Part shown: positions 9,735 through 27,693 of the stretch, one piece after another | Layout of the letters: each line of letters begins with the position of its first letter | How positions within the stretch are numbered: the stretch's first letter is position 1 | Assembly (NCBI RefSeq): GCF_022410515.1 | Contig: NZ_JACSDI010000008.1 | Coordinates: forward strand, 1-64,000 | DNA from: Shewanella cutis | GTDB taxonomy: Bacteria; Pseudomonadota; Gammaproteobacteria; Enterobacterales; Shewanellaceae | DNA length: 64,000 nt | Direction: 5' to 3' | Notes under the pieces: generated by a model | What the model saw: only the letters and a program-made list of their open reading frames with translations | Databases searched by the model: none | Told to the model about the DNA's origin: nothing | Translations under genes and position numbers: made by a program

Positions 9735-10144
9735 TACATCACCGTCTTAGTTACGAAGGTAGTCTTGATTGGAAGCTTGGCAGCAGCTAAAGCAAACGCT
9801 TCACGAGCGATCACTTCAGAAACACCATTCATCTCATAAAGAACCTTACCAGGTTGAATCTGACATACCCAGTATTCAACGTTACCTTTACCTTTACCCA
9901 TACGCACTTCAAGAGGCTTAGAGGTAATAGGTTTGTCCGGGAAAACTCGAATCCAAATTTGTCCCTGACGCTTAATGTGACGTGTCATGGCACGACGTGC
10001 AGATTCGATCTGACGTGCAGTTAAACGACCACGGCCGACTGCTTTCAGACCAAAAGTACCAAAGCTAACTTCGGTACCGTTCGCGAGACCGCGGTTGCGG
10101 CCTTTGAACATCTTGCGAAACTTCATACGTTTAGGTTGCAGCAT
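9734..10144 (-). CDS. rplP: 50S ribosomal protein L16
   Basis: A 136-residue protein starting [21 protein letters not shown]16 helps shape the A-site tRNA binding area of the 50S subunit. It has the conserved block [20 protein letters not shown]; the Arg that is hydroxylated by YcfD in E. coli lies in this region (known from the family, not shown here). Follows rpsC by 11 bases. Confidence 0.98.
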
Positions 10145-10155
10145 TGCCGGCTCTC

Positions 10156-10848
10156 CTATTTACCACGAGGCTTGCGCTTAGGTTGCTGCTGTTTCGGCTC
10201 TTCAATCTGTGGCAGCATTCCGTCCAGAACTTCACCTTTGAAGATCCAAACTTTAATACCAATCACACCGTATTGAGTGTGACTTTCAGAGGTTGAATAG
10301 TCGATATCAGCACGCAGTGTGTGCAAAGGTACACGACCTTCACGGTACCACTCAGAGCGCGCAATCTCAGCACCGCCTAAACGGCCACTAACTTCAACTT
10401 TGATACCTTGAGCACCAATACGCATTGCGTTTTGTACCGCACGCTTCATCGCGCGACGGAACATAACACGACGCTCTAATTGCTGTGCAATAGAGTCAGC
10501 AACTAACTTGGCATCTAGCTCAGGTTTACGGATCTCAGCGATGTTAATTTGAGCAGGAGTGCCAGCCAGTTTTGAAACTGCAGCACGCAATACTTCAACG
10601 TCTTCACCTTTCTTACCGATCACAACGCCTGGACGGGCAGTGTGAATAGTAACGCGGATGCTTTTCGCTGGGCGTTCAATAACAATCTTAGATACTGACG
10701 CAGCTTGCAGTTTGTCTGCAAGATACTTACGCACTTCCCAGTCGCTGTTCAGGTTATTTGCATAATCTGACTTATCTGCGTACCAGGTAGAGATCCAAGG
10801 CTTGGTGATACCCAGACGGATACCATTAGGATGTACTTTCTGTCCCAT
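10156..10848 (-). CDS. rpsC: 30S ribosomal protein S3
   Basis: A 230-residue protein starting [20 protein letters not shown]. It has a KH domain with the GxxG-type loop ([14 protein letters not shown]) at about residues 75-90 and a C-terminal S3 domain. S3 lines the mRNA entry channel. The C-terminus ends in a Gln/Lys/Arg-rich tail. Between rplV (9 bases) and rplP. Confidence 0.98.
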
Positions 10849-10857
10849 TGCTCTCTC

Positions 10858-11190
10858 CTAGCGATCTGATACAACCACAGTGATGTGGCTGGTACGCTTC
10901 ATGATACGATCAGCGCGGCCTTTAGCACGTGGCATGATACGCTTCATAGTTGGGCCCTCGTCAACGAAGACGGCGCCTACTTTTAGCTCATCAATATCAG
11001 CGCCTTCGTTGTGTTCGGCGTTTGCGATAGCTGAGTCAAGTACTTTTTTAACCAGTACGGCGGCTTTCTTTGGGCTGAAAGTCAAAATTTCGAGGGCCTT
11101 AGCAACAGGCAAACCACGAATTTGATCAGCAACGAGACGAGCCTTCTGCGCAGACGTACGGGCAAAACGATGTTTAGCTAAAACTTCCAT
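10858..11190 (-). CDS. rplV: 50S ribosomal protein L22
   Basis: A 110-residue protein starting [20 protein letters not shown] with the tunnel-lining beta-hairpin region ([20 protein letters not shown]). L22 narrows the peptide exit tunnel; macrolide-resistance changes occur in this loop in other bacteria, and nothing is deleted here. Between rpsS and rpsC. Confidence 0.98.
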   Translation of the reverse strand: MEVLAKHRFARTSAQKARLVADQIRGLPVAKALEILTFSPKKAAVLVKKVLDSAIANAEHNEGADIDELKVGAVFVDEGPTMKRIMPRAKGRADRIMKRTSHITVVVSDR

Positions 11191-11205
11191 CTTATTCCTC
11201 CCGTA

Positions 11206-12323
<1,118 letters not shown>

Positions 12324-12339
12324 GATAATTCTCCTTTGC

Positions 12340-12642
12340 TTACTCAGCGCCGCCGACGAAATCGATGTCAGCACCTGCAGCTAAAGTAACGTAGGCTTTT
12401 TTCCAATCGCTACGACGACCAGTACGGCCACCAGTGCGCTTAGTTTTGCCTTTGCTCACTAAAGTGCGAACTGACTCAACTTCAACTTCAAATAGCTTAG
12501 CAACAGCAGCTTTAATTTCAGCTTTAGTTGCATCGATAGCTACGCGGAAAACAACAGTGTTGTGCTTCTCAGCATTCACAGTGCTCTTTTCAGAGATGTG
12601 AGGAGCAAGAATTACTTTTAGCAAACGTTCTTCGCGGATCAT
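12340..12642 (-). CDS. rplW: 50S ribosomal protein L23
   Basis: A 100-residue protein starting [20 protein letters not shown]. Two adjacent ATG codons exist (12645 and 12642); the second gives the family N-terminus. L23 sits at the tunnel exit and is the docking site for trigger factor and SRP. The start overlaps the rplD stop, with GAGGAG just upstream, which suggests coupling. Confidence 0.97.
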   Translation of the reverse strand: MIREERLLKVILAPHISEKSTVNAEKHNTVVFRVAIDATKAEIKAAVAKLFEVEVESVRTLVSKGKTKRTGGRTGRRSDWKKAYVTLAAGADIDFVGGAE

Positions 12643-13247
12643 CATGCTAGCATCTCCTCGATTTGCTTAACTGCATCAGCAGTCACAAGCACTGTGTTGA
12701 ACGCGATTAGACTTACTGGGTCTAGACCCGCAACGTCACGAACGTCAACCTTGTACAGGTTGCGAGCTGCTAAGAATAAATTCTCGTCAACTTCTGAAGT
12801 CACAATTAACACGTCTTCAAGGTTCATTGCTTTCAGTTTAGCTTTCAGCTCTTTAGTTTTAGGAGCTTCAACGCTGAATGATTCAACAACCACCAGACGG
12901 TCTTGACGTACCAATTCAGACAGAATGCTTTTTAGCGCGCCGCGGTACATCTTCTTGTTAACTTTTTGGCTGTGATCTTGAGTTTTAGCAGCGAAAGTTA
13001 CGCCACCGCCACGCCAGATTGGGCCCTTAACACCACCCGCACGAGCGCGGCCAGTGCCTTTTTGGCGCCATGGCTTTTTGCCAGAGCCAGTTACTTCCGC
13101 ACGAGTCTTTTGAGCACGAGTGCCCTGACGCGCGTTTGCAGCGTATGCTACAACTACCTGATGAACCAGTGCCTCGTTAAAGTCACGGCCGAAGGTAGTT
13201 TCGGAAACTTCAAGAGCGCTTTGCGCGTCTTTCAATACCAATTCCAT
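12642..13247 (-). CDS. rplD: 50S ribosomal protein L4
   Basis: A 201-residue protein with the globular domain and the long tunnel loop ([19 protein letters not shown]). In E. coli L4 also represses its own S10 operon by promoting termination in the leader and blocking translation; a matching leader hairpin with a U-run exists upstream of rpsJ. Between rplC and rplW. Confidence 0.98.
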   Translation of the reverse strand: MELVLKDAQSALEVSETTFGRDFNEALVHQVVVAYAANARQGTRAQKTRAEVTGSGKKPWRQKGTGRARAGGVKGPIWRGGGVTFAAKTQDHSQKVNKKMYRGALKSILSELVRQDRLVVVESFSVEAPKTKELKAKLKAMNLEDVLIVTSEVDENLFLAARNLYKVDVRDVAGLDPVSLIAFNTVLVTADAVKQIEEMLA

Positions 13248-13264
13248 TACTATCTCCTCAGACC

Positions 13265-13903
13265 TTAAGCTTTAACTGCAGGCTTGATGATCAGGTCGCC
13301 ATTAGTTGCGCCCGGAACAGCACCTTTAACCAGTAGCAGGTTACGTTCAACATCTACACGTACAACGTCCAGATTTTGAGTAGTAACACGCTCGGCACCC
13401 ATGTGGCCTGACATTTTCTTGCCTTTAAATACGCGACCAGGCGTTTGGTTCTGACCGATAGAACCGTTCGAACGGTGCGACAAAGAGTTACCGTGTGTCA
13501 TATCTTGAGTACGGAAGTTCCAGCGCTTAACACCGCCTTGGAAACCTTTACCTTTAGATTGACCAGTAACGTCAACTTTCGCTACATCAGCGAAGATACC
13601 TACGTTTAGCTCAGCACCAACTTCAATGCCTTCGCCTTCACCGTCTGCCAGACGCAATTCCCACAGTCCACGACCGGCTTCAACGCCGCTCTTAGCAAAG
13701 TGACCTGCTTCTGGTTTAGTGATGCGATTGGCTTTTTTGGTACCAGTAGTAACTTGAAGCGCGCGGTAACCGTCAGTTTCTAAAGTTTTCACTTGAGTAA
13801 CACGGTTGCCAGCAACTTCAATTACTGTAACAGGTATAGAAACACCATCTTCAGTGAAGATGCGAGTCATACCAACTTTACGACCAATAAGACCGATAGC
13901 CAT
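13265..13903 (-). CDS. rplC: 50S ribosomal protein L3
   Basis: A 212-residue protein starting [20 protein letters not shown], with the L3 signature around [20 protein letters not shown] and the [20 protein letters not shown] loop reaching the peptidyl transferase centre. The Gln in that loop is methylated by PrmB in E. coli. Second gene of the S10 operon. Confidence 0.98.
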   Translation of the reverse strand: MAIGLIGRKVGMTRIFTEDGVSIPVTVIEVAGNRVTQVKTLETDGYRALQVTTGTKKANRITKPEAGHFAKSGVEAGRGLWELRLADGEGEGIEVGAELNVGIFADVAKVDVTGQSKGKGFQGGVKRWNFRTQDMTHGNSLSHRSNGSIGQNQTPGRVFKGKKMSGHMGAERVTTQNLDVVRVDVERNLLLVKGAVPGATNGDLIIKPAVKA

Positions 13904-13930
13904 CTCTCAAACCTCTTCTAAGGATCTCAA

Positions 13931-14406
<476 letters not shown>

Positions 14407-14412
14407 GGGGCC

Positions 14413-14440
14413 ATTATACTCATCTTAAATCAGATTTCAA
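14413..14440 (-). promoter_or_regulatory. S10 operon promoter
   Basis: On the minus strand: -35 TTGAAA (14435-14440), 16-bp spacer, -10 TATAAT (14413-14418), followed by a GC-rich start region (GGCCCCCTCG). This is a strong sigma-70 match placed at the head of the S10 leader. Confidence 0.85.
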
Positions 14441-14528
14441 GCCCGCTGTGCAAATAGTCATCAAAAACTATTCAGCTTCAGAATGGCGTGCATTTTACAC
14501 AAATTTCAGAATAACACCAGCCCAAAAT

Positions 14529-14555
14529 AAAAAAGGAAGCCTAAGCTTCCTTTTC
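14529..14555 (-). terminator. Terminator after tuf copy 1
   Basis: A stem AAGGAAGC / GCTTCCTT with A-run and T-run on its two sides lies about 25 bases after the tuf stop. The identical sequence follows the second tuf gene (31305-31331). Confidence 0.85.
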
Positions 14556-14576
14556 AGCACGATAGCTAATTCGCGA

Positions 14577-15761
14577 TTAAGCGAAAATCTTCGCTACAAC
14601 ACCTGCACCTACTGTACGGCCACCTTCACGGATTGCGAAGCGTAAACCTTCGTCCATCGCGATTGGGCAGATCAGAGTCACTTTCATCTTGATGTTGTCG
14701 CCTGGCATTACCATCTCTACGCCTTCTGGCAGTTCGATAGTGCCTGTCACGTCAGTTGTACGGAAGTAGAACTGTGGACGGTAGCCTTTGAAGAATGGAG
14801 TATGACGACCACCTTCTTCTTTTGACAGTACGTATACTTCTGATTCAAAAGTAGTGTGTGGGTTGATTGAACCTGGCTTAGATAATACTTGACCACGTTC
14901 TACGTCATCACGCTTAGTACCACGTAATAAAATACCACAGTTCTCACCTGCACGACCTTCGTCAAGCAGTTTACGGAACATTTCAACACCAGTACAGGTA
15001 GTTTTAGTTGTAGTACGGATACCAACGATTTCTACTTCGTCACCAACGCGTACAATACCACGCTCAACACGACCAGTTACTACTGTACCACGGCCAGAGA
15101 TTGAGAATACGTCTTCGATTGGCATCAGGAATGGCTTATCGATATCACGCTCTGGTTCTGGAATGTAAGAGTCTAAAGCTGCTGCCAGCTCAAGGATCTT
15201 CGCTTCCCACTCTGGCTCGCCTTCTAGCGCTTTCAGAGCTGAACCTTGGATTACTGGTAAGTCATCACCTGGGAAGTCGTATTCTGATAACAGTTCACGT
15301 ACTTCCATTTCAACTAATTCTAACAGCTCAGCATCGTCAACCATGTCACATTTGTTCATGAATACGATGATGAATGGTACGCCTACTTGGCGAGACAGCA
15401 GGATGTGCTCGCGAGTTTGTGGCATTGGGCCATCTGTAGAAGCAACTACTAGGATCGCGCCGTCCATCTGTGCAGCACCAGTGATCATGTTTTTAACATA
15501 GTCAGCGTGGCCTGGGCAGTCTACGTGTGCGTAGTGGCGAGTTGGTGTGTCATATTCGATGTGAGAGGTATTGATGGTAATACCGCGCTCACGCTCTTCT
15601 GGAGCGTTATCGATTTGAGAGAAGTCTTTAGCTTCACCACCGTAGGTCTTAGCCAGTACGTGAGAGATAGCTGCAGTCAGAGTGGTTTTACCATGGTCAA
15701 CGTGACCGATGGTGCCCACGTTTACGTGAGGCTTACTACGTTCAAATTTAGCTTTTGCCAC
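14577..15761 (-). CDS. tuf: Elongation factor Tu (copy 1, str operon)
   Basis: A 394-residue GTPase that delivers aminoacyl-tRNA to the ribosome. P-loop GHVDHGKT near residue 19, switch [11 protein letters not shown], and NKCDM for guanine specificity are all present; domains 2 and 3 are complete. It is the last gene of the rpsL-rpsG-fusA-tuf operon. The protein equals copy 2 at 31353-32537, and the DNA looks identical from the terminator up to about 15722, consistent with gene conversion. Confidence 0.98.
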   Translation of the reverse strand: MAKAKFERSKPHVNVGTIGHVDHGKTTLTAAISHVLAKTYGGEAKDFSQIDNAPEERERGITINTSHIEYDTPTRHYAHVDCPGHADYVKNMITGAAQMDGAILVVASTDGPMPQTREHILLSRQVGVPFIIVFMNKCDMVDDAELLELVEMEVRELLSEYDFPGDDLPVIQGSALKALEGEPEWEAKILELAAALDSYIPEPERDIDKPFLMPIEDVFSISGRGTVVTGRVERGIVRVGDEVEIVGIRTTTKTTCTGVEMFRKLLDEGRAGENCGILLRGTKRDDVERGQVLSKPGSINPHTTFESEVYVLSKEEGGRHTPFFKGYRPQFYFRTTDVTGTIELPEGVEMVMPGDNIKMKVTLICPIAMDEGLRFAIREGGRTVGAGVVAKIFA

Positions 15762-15832
15762 GATATATTCCTTTCTTTTCAGAATAATCCTGCATTCACA
15801 GGACCATATTACATTTATGTCGTAACTGGAAA

Positions 15833-17929
15833 TTAGCTACGAGATTCAATAATCGCTTTCGCAATGTTTTGCGGTGCATCAGTGTACTTCAAGAACTCCA
15901 TGGAGTAAGAAGCACGACCCTGAGTTGCAGAACGCAAATCAGTTGCATAACCAAACATTTCAGAAAGAGGCACTACTGCATGGATTATTTTGATGCCACC
16001 AAAGCCATCATCCATACCTTCAATCAAACCACGGCGACGGTTTAAATCACCAACAACATCACCCATGTAGTTTTCTGGAGTAGTTACTTCTACTTTCATG
16101 CAAGGTTCGAGCAACACAGGTTTCGCTTCAAGCGCACCCTTTTTGAAGCCCATAGAACCCGCAATTTTGAACGCCATTTCATTCGAGTCCACATCATGAT
16201 ATGAACCGTCGAACAGAGTGACCTTCACGTCCAACACAGGGAAGCCAGCGAGAACGCCATTCTTCATCTGCTCTTGGATACCTTTATCAACCGCTGGAAT
16301 GAATTCACGTGGAACCACACCCCCAACGATTGCGTTGATAAATTCGTAACCAGCACCTTCTTCATTAGGCTCTAGTTTTAACCAAACATGACCGAATTGT
16401 CCACGGCCACCTGATTGGCGAACAAATTTACCTTCAGCCTCAACTGATCCCCGAATGGTCTCACGGTAGGCCACTTGTGGCTTACCTACGTTGCACTCGA
16501 CACCGAATTCACGACGCATACGGTCCACAATGATGTCTAAGTGTAACTCACCCATTCCAGAAATCAGTGTTTGTGATGATTCTTCGTCTGTTTCTACCCG
16601 GAATGAAGGATCTTCAGCTGCAAGCTTTTGCAGTGCGATACCCATTTTATCTTGGTCAGCTTTCGACTTAGGCTCAACGGCAATGGTAATTACTGGCTCT
16701 GGGAACTCCATGCGTTCCAAGATCACTTTGTGATCGTTATCACAAAGTGTATCACCCGTGGTCACTTCTTTTAGTCCAATAGCCGCGGCAATATCACCCG
16801 CACGAACTTCTTTCAATTCTGTGCGATCGTTAGCGTGCATTTGCACGATACGGCCAATACGTTCACGTTTCTGTTTGACAGAGTTATAAACGCCAGAACC
16901 TGATTCAAGTACGCCTGAGTAAACACGAATAAAGGTCAAAGTACCCACGAACGGGTCTGTAGCAATCTTAAATGCCAACGCCGCAAAGGGGGCATTGTCA
17001 TCTGATGGGCGCTCAACTTCTTGCTCATTGTCGTCAATGCCCTTAATTGGTGGCACATCGACAGGTGCAGGCAAGAATTCTACTACCGCATCAAGAACCG
17101 CCTGAACGCCCTTGTTCTTAAATGCAGAACCACAGGTCGCTAAAACGATTTCATTATTGATAGTACGCTGACGCAGTGCCTGTTTGATCTCTTCTTCTGA
17201 CAGAGTGCCTTCTTCAAGGTACTTGTCCATCAGTTCATCAGAGGCCTCGGCGGCTGCCTCAACCAGATACTCATGCATTTCAGCCGCTTTTGCTGCTAAA
17301 TGTGCAGGGATCTCTTCATAAGAGAAGGTCATACCCTGGTCCGCTTCGTTCCAGTTAATGGCTTTCATCTTGATTAAGTCGATCACGCCGGTGAAGTTTT
17401 CTTCTGCGCCGATGTTTAATTGGATCGGTACACAAGTTGCCCCAAGGCGAGTTCTGATTTGCTTCACTACACGTTCAAAGTCCGCGCCTGCACGGTCCAT
17501 TTTGTTGACAAATACGATGCGTGGAACGCGGTATTTATCAGCTTGACGCCACACGGTTTCTGATTGAGGTTCTACACCTGAAGCACCACAGAAAACCACA
17601 ACAGCGCCGTCAAGAACGCGCAAAGAACGTTCAACCTCAATAGTGAAGTCAACGTGACCAGGGGTATCGATGATATTGATGCGGTGTTCAGTGAATTGAG
17701 CATCCATACCACGCCAGAAAGTGGTTACAGCGGCCGAGGTGATAGTAATACCACGCTCTTGCTCTTGCACCATCCAGTCAGTGGTCGCGGCGCCGTCATG
17801 CACCTCACCGATTTTATGAGACAAACCGGTATAGAACAGAACACGTTCTGTTGTGGTGGTTTTACCTGCGTCCACATGAGCACAAATACCGATATTACGA
17901 TAACGCTCAATTGGGGTTGTACGAGCCAC
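15833..17929 (-). CDS. fusA: Elongation factor G
   Basis: A 698-residue translocase GTPase. The G1 motif [15 protein letters not shown] lies near residue 17, followed by [20 protein letters not shown] and [10 protein letters not shown]. Domains II-V follow in order, with the domain IV region ([12 protein letters not shown]) intact. EF-G moves tRNAs and mRNA after peptide transfer and recycles ribosomes with RRF. It lies between rpsG and tuf; two hairpins sit just upstream in the rpsG-fusA gap. Confidence 0.98.
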   Translation of the reverse strand: MARTTPIERYRNIGICAHVDAGKTTTTERVLFYTGLSHKIGEVHDGAATTDWMVQEQERGITITSAAVTTFWRGMDAQFTEHRINIIDTPGHVDFTIEVERSLRVLDGAVVVFCGASGVEPQSETVWRQADKYRVPRIVFVNKMDRAGADFERVVKQIRTRLGATCVPIQLNIGAEENFTGVIDLIKMKAINWNEADQGMTFSYEEIPAHLAAKAAEMHEYLVEAAAEASDELMDKYLEEGTLSEEEIKQALRQRTINNEIVLATCGSAFKNKGVQAVLDAVVEFLPAPVDVPPIKGIDDNEQEVERPSDDNAPFAALAFKIATDPFVGTLTFIRVYSGVLESGSGVYNSVKQKRERIGRIVQMHANDRTELKEVRAGDIAAAIGLKEVTTGDTLCDNDHKVILERMEFPEPVITIAVEPKSKADQDKMGIALQKLAAEDPSFRVETDEESSQTLISGMGELHLDIIVDRMRREFGVECNVGKPQVAYRETIRGSVEAEGKFVRQSGGRGQFGHVWLKLEPNEEGAGYEFINAIVGGVVPREFIPAVDKGIQEQMKNGVLAGFPVLDVKVTLFDGSYHDVDSNEMAFKIAGSMGFKKGALEAKPVLLEPCMKVEVTTPENYMGDVVGDLNRRRGLIEGMDDGFGGIKIIHAVVPLSEMFGYATDLRSATQGRASYSMEFLKYTDAPQNIAKAIIESRS

Positions 17930-17945
17930 GATTATACCCTCTCGA

Positions 17946-18003
17946 CCAAGACGGTTGTCTTGGCAATATCAACAACAATGGTGTGGGCCTAAGCCCACAC
18001 CAT
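17946..18003 (-). other. Two hairpins between rpsG and fusA
   Basis: The gap after rpsG contains a perfect 11-bp inverted repeat (17978-17988 with 17993-18003, ATGGTGTGGGC arms, 4-base loop) and, nearer fusA, a perfect 7-bp one (CCAAGAC / GTCTTGG, 17946-17963). Neither is followed by a true T-run on the minus strand. Likely roles are mRNA processing, stability, or tuning of S7:EF-G synthesis; this is inference. Confidence 0.6.
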
Positions 18004-18007
18004 CAGA

Positions 18008-18478
18008 TTACCAACGGTAATGAGCAAAGGCCTTGTTAGCTTCAGCCATGCGGTGCACGTCTTCACGCTTCTTAACAGCAGTACCTTTGTTTTCAGACGC
18101 ATCTAGCATTTCACCTGCTAGACGTAAAGCCATAGATTTTTCACCACGCTTACGTGCAGCTTCAACTAACCAGCGCATCGCCAGTGCGTTACGACGCACA
18201 GGACGAACTTCACATGGTACCTGGTATGTAGAACCACCCACGCGACGAGATTTAACTTCGACTGATGGGCGAACGTTGTCCAGGGCTGCTTCAAGGATGT
18301 CTAAATGGTTAGCGCCTTTCTTTTCAGCGATAACATCAAGAGCCTTGTAAATGATTTTTTCAGCAGTCGACTTTTTGCCGTCCTGCATAATGACGTTGAT
18401 GAACTTAGCCAGCAACTCACTGTGAAACTTTGGATCTGGTAGGATTTTACGTTGTCCTACAACGCGACGTCTTGGCAT
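18008..18478 (-). CDS. rpsG: 30S ribosomal protein S7
   Basis: A 156-residue protein starting [21 protein letters not shown]7 nucleates the 30S head and borders the E site. In E. coli S7 represses translation of its operon through the rpsL-rpsG gap; that gap is 80 bases here and can form a small stem (ATTCCA / TGGAAT), but I cannot show S7 binding. Between rpsL and fusA. Confidence 0.98.
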
Positions 18479-18558
18479 AACAATTCTCCGTATGCTTCAG
18501 GGATTTCCAAAACTGGAATTCTCAAAATAAACTAGCTTGGCCTTACTTAACGGATACG

Positions 18559-19039
<481 letters not shown>

Positions 19040-19071
19040 GAAATAGCCAACTTTTGCGGCATATTCCAATG

Positions 19072-19097
19072 AAAAAGGCGCCAACGGCGCCTTTTTG
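19072..19097 (-). terminator. Terminator of the rplJL-rpoBC operon
   Basis: A perfect 11-bp stem (AAAAAGGCGCC / GGCGCCTTTTT) with a 3-base loop and T-run lies about 16 bases after the rpoC stop. Confidence 0.9.
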
Positions 19098-19112
19098 TTA
19101 CAAACTGATTAC

Positions 19113-22100
19113 TTAATCTTGGCTACCAGCCAGGTTTAAGAGGTCTGCAAGGTTTTGTTCAGCTTCGCTTGCAGTGATCTTATTCACTACAACCGGCTCG
19201 TCTTTCTTAGCACGGGCATCATTACGGGTCTTGTGATAAGCGTAACCAGTACCGGCTGGGATCAGACGGCCAACGATAACGTTCTCTTTTAGACCACGTA
19301 AGTTATCTGACTTACCACCTACTGCAGCTTCTGTCAGTACGCGAGTTGTTTCTTGGAACGACGCTGCAGAGATAAACGATTCTGTTGCCAGAGACGCTTT
19401 GGTAATACCGAGCAGTTCACGTTCAAAGGTCGCAGGCACTTTGCCTTGTTCGACAAGTTCGCGGTTAGCGATCTTAACGCGAGACACTTCTACTTGTTCG
19501 CCTTCTAAGAACTCACTGTCACCAGCAGCAGTGATCACGCACTTACGCAGCATTTGACGGATAATCACTTCGATATGCTTATCGTTGATCTTCACGCCCT
19601 GTAGACGGTAAACGTCTTGTACTTCGTTCACAATGTAGTTCGCTACGTTGTGGATGCCACGTAGACGCAGAATGTCATGCGCCGCTTCTGGACCGTCAGC
19701 AATAACTTCACCACGTTCGACTTTTTCACCTTCGAACACGTTTAAGTTACGCCATTTCGGGATCATCTCTTCATACTGTTCGCCGCCATCGGCTGGTGTG
19801 ATCACCAAACGACGCTTGCCTTTGGTCTCTTTACCAAATGAGATGGTACCAGAGATTTCCGCCAGAATTGCTGGCTCTTTTGGCTTACGGGCTTCGAACA
19901 AGTCGGCAACGCGTGGCAGACCACCCGTGATGTCGCGTGTTTTAGACGATTCTTGTGGAATACGTGCTAACGCGTCACCCACGGCGATTTGCGCGTTGTC
20001 GTCAAGGTTAACGATCGCACTGCCTGGTAAGAAGTATTGTGCTGGCACTTCAGTACCTGGGATCATCAGGTCGCTACCATCGGCGCCAACCAGACGGATC
20101 ATTGGGCGCATTTCTTTACCCGCAGAACCACGTTGACCTACGTCTAGGATTACGATTGATGACAGACCTGTCAATTCGTCTGTTTGACGAGTCATGGTCA
20201 CGCCGTCGATCATATCAACGAACTTAATACTACCCGCCACTTCAGTAATGATTGGGTGAGTATGTGGATCCCAGTTAGCGATGATATCACCCGCTTCTAC
20301 TGATGCTTCTTCTAGCTTCTCGAGCACAGTACCGTAAGGCACTTTATAACGCTCTTTCTCACGACCTAATTCGTCGATGATTGCTAGTTCAGAAGAACGA
20401 GAAACGATAACCAGTTTACCGTCAGTGTTTGTTACGTACTTAGCGTTGTGCAGTTTCAACGAACCTGAGTTCTTCACTTGAACGTTGTTTTCTGCAGAGG
20501 CTCGTGACGCCGCACCACCGATGTGGAACGTACGCATCGTTAACTGTGTACCAGGTTCACCGATGGATTGTGCAGCCACAACACCAATCGCTTCACCGTG
20601 GTTGATGATATGGCCACGGGCCAAGTCACGACCGTAACAGGCAGCACACACACCGAAATCGGTATCACAGGTAATAACTGAACGAACAATCACTTCATCG
20701 ATTGAATGCTCTTCTAACTTATCACACCATGCTTCATCGAGCAGGGTGTTACGTGGCGCAAGAACGTCTTCGGTGCCTGGATAGAACACATCAACAGCAA
20801 CCACACGACCCAGTACGCGTTCACGTAATGGCTCAACCACGTCACCGCCTTCGATCAGCGGCTTCATGGTTAGACCTTCGTGAGTACCACAATCGTCTTC
20901 AATAACCACTAAATCTTGAGCAACGTCAACCAGACGACGAGTCAGGTAACCCGAGTTCGCTGTCTTCAATGCGGTATCGGCTAGACCTTTACGCGCACCG
21001 TGGGTTGAGATGAAGTACTGAAGAACGTTCAGACCTTCACGGAAGTTAGCTACGATTGGGGTTTCGATGATCGAACCGTCTGGTTTCGCCATCAGACCAC
21101 GCATACCCGCTAACTGACGGATCTGTGCGGCACTACCACGAGCGCCCGAGTCGGCCATCATGTAAATGCTGTTGAACGAAGCTTGTTTTTCTTCAACGCC
21201 ATCACGGTTAATCACTGTCTCAGTTGACAGGTTTTCCATCATCGCCTTAGAAACTTTTTCGTTCGCACTTGCCCAGATGTCGATAACTTTGTTGTAACGC
21301 TCACCCGCGGTTACCAGACCTGATTGGAACTGCTCTTGAATTTCGAGCACTTCGGCTTCAGCGTCAGCAACTAAGGTATATTTCTCGTCTGGAATAACCA
21401 TGTCATCGATACCAACAGAGGCACCAGAGATGGTTGCAAAACGGAAACCGGTATACATCAGTTGGTCAGCGAAGATAACGGTATCTTTCAGACCTAATTG
21501 ACGGTAACAAGTGTTCAATAGTTTAGAAATCTGCTTTTTGCCCATGTTCTGGTTAACCAGATCAAATGACAAACCTGCTGGCAGAATTTGTGACAGCAGA
21601 GCACGACCAACAGTAGTATCTACGATACGACGTTGCTCAGTACGCTCACCATTGTCACCGATAACGGTTTCAGTGATACGCACTTTCACGCGGGCATGCA
21701 GTTCAGCAGCGCCAGTTGCGTAAGCTTTTTCAACTTCAGCAACAGACATAAAGTACATACCTTCACCACGGCCGTTGATACGCTCACGGCTGGTGTAGTA
21801 CAGACCTAATACCACGTCTTGAGACGGAGTGATAACAGGCTCGCCGTTCGCAGGTGACAGGATGTTGTTGGTAGACATCATCAGGGCACGAGCTTCAAGC
21901 TGCGCTTCCAGTGTTAACGGTACGTGTACCGCCATTTGGTCACCGTCGAAGTCGGCGTTGTATGCCGCACAAACGAGTGGGTGTAACTGGATGGCTTTAC
22001 CTTCAATCAATACAGGTTCGAACGCTTGGATACCCAGTCTGTGAAGTGTTGGTGCACGGTTAAGCATCACTGGATGTTCGCGGATCACTTCATCCAGAAC

Positions 22101-23330
22101 GTCCCAAACTTCCGCCACTTCACGCTCTACCATCTTCTTAGCCGCTTTGATGGTTGTCGCTAAGCCACGACCTTCCAGCTTGCCATAGATGAATGGCTTG
22201 AACAGTTCCAGTGCCATCTTCTTAGGAAGACCACATTGGTGCAGACGTAAAGTAGGACCTACGGTAATTACCGAACGACCAGAGTAGTCAACACGCTTAC
22301 CTAACAAGTTCTGACGGAAACGACCTTGTTTACCTTTGATCATATCGGCCAAAGATTTCAGAGGACGCTTGTTAGAACCGGTAATAGCACGACCACGACG
22401 ACCGTTATCTAATAGCGCATCAACAGACTCTTGTAACATACGCTTTTCGTTGCGTACGATGATGTCCGGCGCAGCTAAATCTAACAGACGCTTCAAACGG
22501 TTGTTACGGTTGATCACGCGGCGATACAGATCGTTTAGATCTGAGGTCGCAAAGCGGCCGCCATCAAGCGGTACCAGCGGACGTAAGTCAGGTGGTAACA
22601 CAGGCAGTACTTTTAAGATCATCCACTCTGGCTTGTTGCCAGAAGTGTGGAACGCTTCCATCAACTTAAGACGCTTGGTCACTTTCTTGCGACGAGTCTC
22701 AGAGTTGATTGATGGCAGCTCTTCACGCATTTGTTCGATTTCTTTTTCGAGATCGATTGCGCGCAGCAGTTCTAATACCGCTTCTGCACCCATCTTGGCT
22801 TCGAATTCGTCACCGTATTCTTCTAATGCGTCCAGATAGTTTTCTTCTGTCAGCATTTGGCCACGTTCAAGGCTGGTCATGCCAGGCTCGATCACGACGA
22901 AAGATTCAAAATACAGTACGCGCTCGATATCACGCAGCGTCATGTCCAGCATTAGACCGATACGGGACGGCAGTGATTTCAAGAACCAAATGTGGGCAAC
23001 TGGGCTAGCCAGTTCAATGTGACCCATACGCTCACGACGTACTTTAGTCTGGGTAACTTCTACACCACACTTTTCACAGATCACACCACGGTGCTTCAAA
23101 CGCTTGTACTTACCGCACAAACATTCGTAATCTTTGACAGGGCCAAAGATACGCGCACAGAACAGACCTTCGCGCTCAGGCTTGAAGGTACGGTAGTTAA
23201 TGGTTTCTGGCTTCTTAACTTCACCAAAAGACCAAGAACGGATCAGATCAGGCGATGCCAGACCAATTTTGATGCCGTTAAATTCTTCAGTCTTGCTTTG
23301 CTGTTTCAGAAACTTTAATAAGTCTTTCAC
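19113..23330 (-). CDS. rpoC: DNA-directed RNA polymerase subunit beta'
   Basis: A 1405-residue subunit, close to the E. coli length (1407). It shows the N-terminal zinc site (Cys70, Cys72, Cys85, Cys88), the Mg-binding NADFDGDQM loop near residue 460, the second zinc site ([20 protein letters not shown]) and the trigger-loop region ([20 protein letters not shown]). It forms the catalytic core with RpoB and is 83 bases after rpoB, with a hairpin in between. No insertion or truncation seen. Confidence 0.98.
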   Translation of the reverse strand: MKDLLKFLKQQSKTEEFNGIKIGLASPDLIRSWSFGEVKKPETINYRTFKPEREGLFCARIFGPVKDYECLCGKYKRLKHRGVICEKCGVEVTQTKVRRERMGHIELASPVAHIWFLKSLPSRIGLMLDMTLRDIERVLYFESFVVIEPGMTSLERGQMLTEENYLDALEEYGDEFEAKMGAEAVLELLRAIDLEKEIEQMREELPSINSETRRKKVTKRLKLMEAFHTSGNKPEWMILKVLPVLPPDLRPLVPLDGGRFATSDLNDLYRRVINRNNRLKRLLDLAAPDIIVRNEKRMLQESVDALLDNGRRGRAITGSNKRPLKSLADMIKGKQGRFRQNLLGKRVDYSGRSVITVGPTLRLHQCGLPKKMALELFKPFIYGKLEGRGLATTIKAAKKMVEREVAEVWDVLDEVIREHPVMLNRAPTLHRLGIQAFEPVLIEGKAIQLHPLVCAAYNADFDGDQMAVHVPLTLEAQLEARALMMSTNNILSPANGEPVITPSQDVVLGLYYTSRERINGRGEGMYFMSVAEVEKAYATGAAELHARVKVRITETVIGDNGERTEQRRIVDTTVGRALLSQILPAGLSFDLVNQNMGKKQISKLLNTCYRQLGLKDTVIFADQLMYTGFRFATISGASVGIDDMVIPDEKYTLVADAEAEVLEIQEQFQSGLVTAGERYNKVIDIWASANEKVSKAMMENLSTETVINRDGVEEKQASFNSIYMMADSGARGSAAQIRQLAGMRGLMAKPDGSIIETPIVANFREGLNVLQYFISTHGARKGLADTALKTANSGYLTRRLVDVAQDLVVIEDDCGTHEGLTMKPLIEGGDVVEPLRERVLGRVVAVDVFYPGTEDVLAPRNTLLDEAWCDKLEEHSIDEVIVRSVITCDTDFGVCAACYGRDLARGHIINHGEAIGVVAAQSIGEPGTQLTMRTFHIGGAASRASAENNVQVKNSGSLKLHNAKYVTNTDGKLVIVSRSSELAIIDELGREKERYKVPYGTVLEKLEEASVEAGDIIANWDPHTHPIITEVAGSIKFVDMIDGVTMTRQTDELTGLSSIVILDVGQRGSAGKEMRPMIRLVGADGSDLMIPGTEVPAQYFLPGSAIVNLDDNAQIAVGDALARIPQESSKTRDITGGLPRVADLFEARKPKEPAILAEISGTISFGKETKGKRRLVITPADGGEQYEEMIPKWRNLNVFEGEKVERGEVIADGPEAAHDILRLRGIHNVANYIVNEVQDVYRLQGVKINDKHIEVIIRQMLRKCVITAAGDSEFLEGEQVEVSRVKIANRELVEQGKVPATFERELLGITKASLATESFISAASFQETTRVLTEAAVGGKSDNLRGLKENVIVGRLIPAGTGYAYHKTRNDARAKKDEPVVVNKITASEAEQNLADLLNLAGSQD

Positions 23331-23356
23331 GTTTCTCTCCTGAAGGAGTTAAACCG

Positions 23357-23380
23357 GGTGCTCCGCGACTGCGGAGCACC
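23357..23380 (-). other. Hairpin in the rpoB-rpoC gap
   Basis: A perfect 10-bp inverted repeat (GGTGCTCCGC / GCGGAGCACC, 4-base loop) lies between rpoB and rpoC. There is no T-run, so it is more likely an mRNA-processing or stability element than a terminator. Confidence 0.6.
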
Positions 23381-23413
23381 ATTCTGTTGCCAAACGTTAC
23401 CTTAAGGCGACGC

Positions 23414-27451
<4,038 letters not shown>

Positions 27452-27622
27452 GGGTTTCCTCTGCTTACGAGATGTGACCAAGACTGAATCAATAACTTAA
27501 GTTATTACATTCAGCACGTTTGCCCATCACCGTTGATGGCAAGAACCTAACCAGTAATCTCTGCTAGGGACTGCAAAATCTGGCGACAAACGGTGAAAAA
27601 AAATCGCCGGCGCATATAGCGC

Positions 27623-27655
27623 AAAAAAGGCCGACGGTTAAAAAACCGCCAGCCT
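27623..27655 (-). terminator. rplL-rpoB attenuator
   Basis: On the minus strand a 12-bp stem (27644-27655 with 27628-27639, two G-U pairs, 4-base loop) is followed by a T-run (27623-27628). In E. coli a partial terminator in this gap lowers rpoBC expression compared with rplJL; the same position and architecture suggest the same role. Confidence 0.75.
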
Positions 27656-27656
27656 C

Positions 27657-27675
27657 CACCCAAGTGGCTTGGGTG
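27657..27675 (-). other. Hairpin just after rplL
   Basis: A perfect 8-bp inverted repeat (CACCCAAG / CTTGGGTG, 3-base loop) sits directly upstream of the attenuator. It may protect the rplJL mRNA end or act as an RNase III-type processing site, as known between rplL and rpoB in E. coli. Confidence 0.5.
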
Positions 27676-27693
27676 AGCAAGCTAGATAATAGC

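Noticed and set aside
22336..22839. 167-codon plus-strand frame opposite rpoC
   Set aside because: Antisense shadow of the most conserved part of rpoC; no independent signals.
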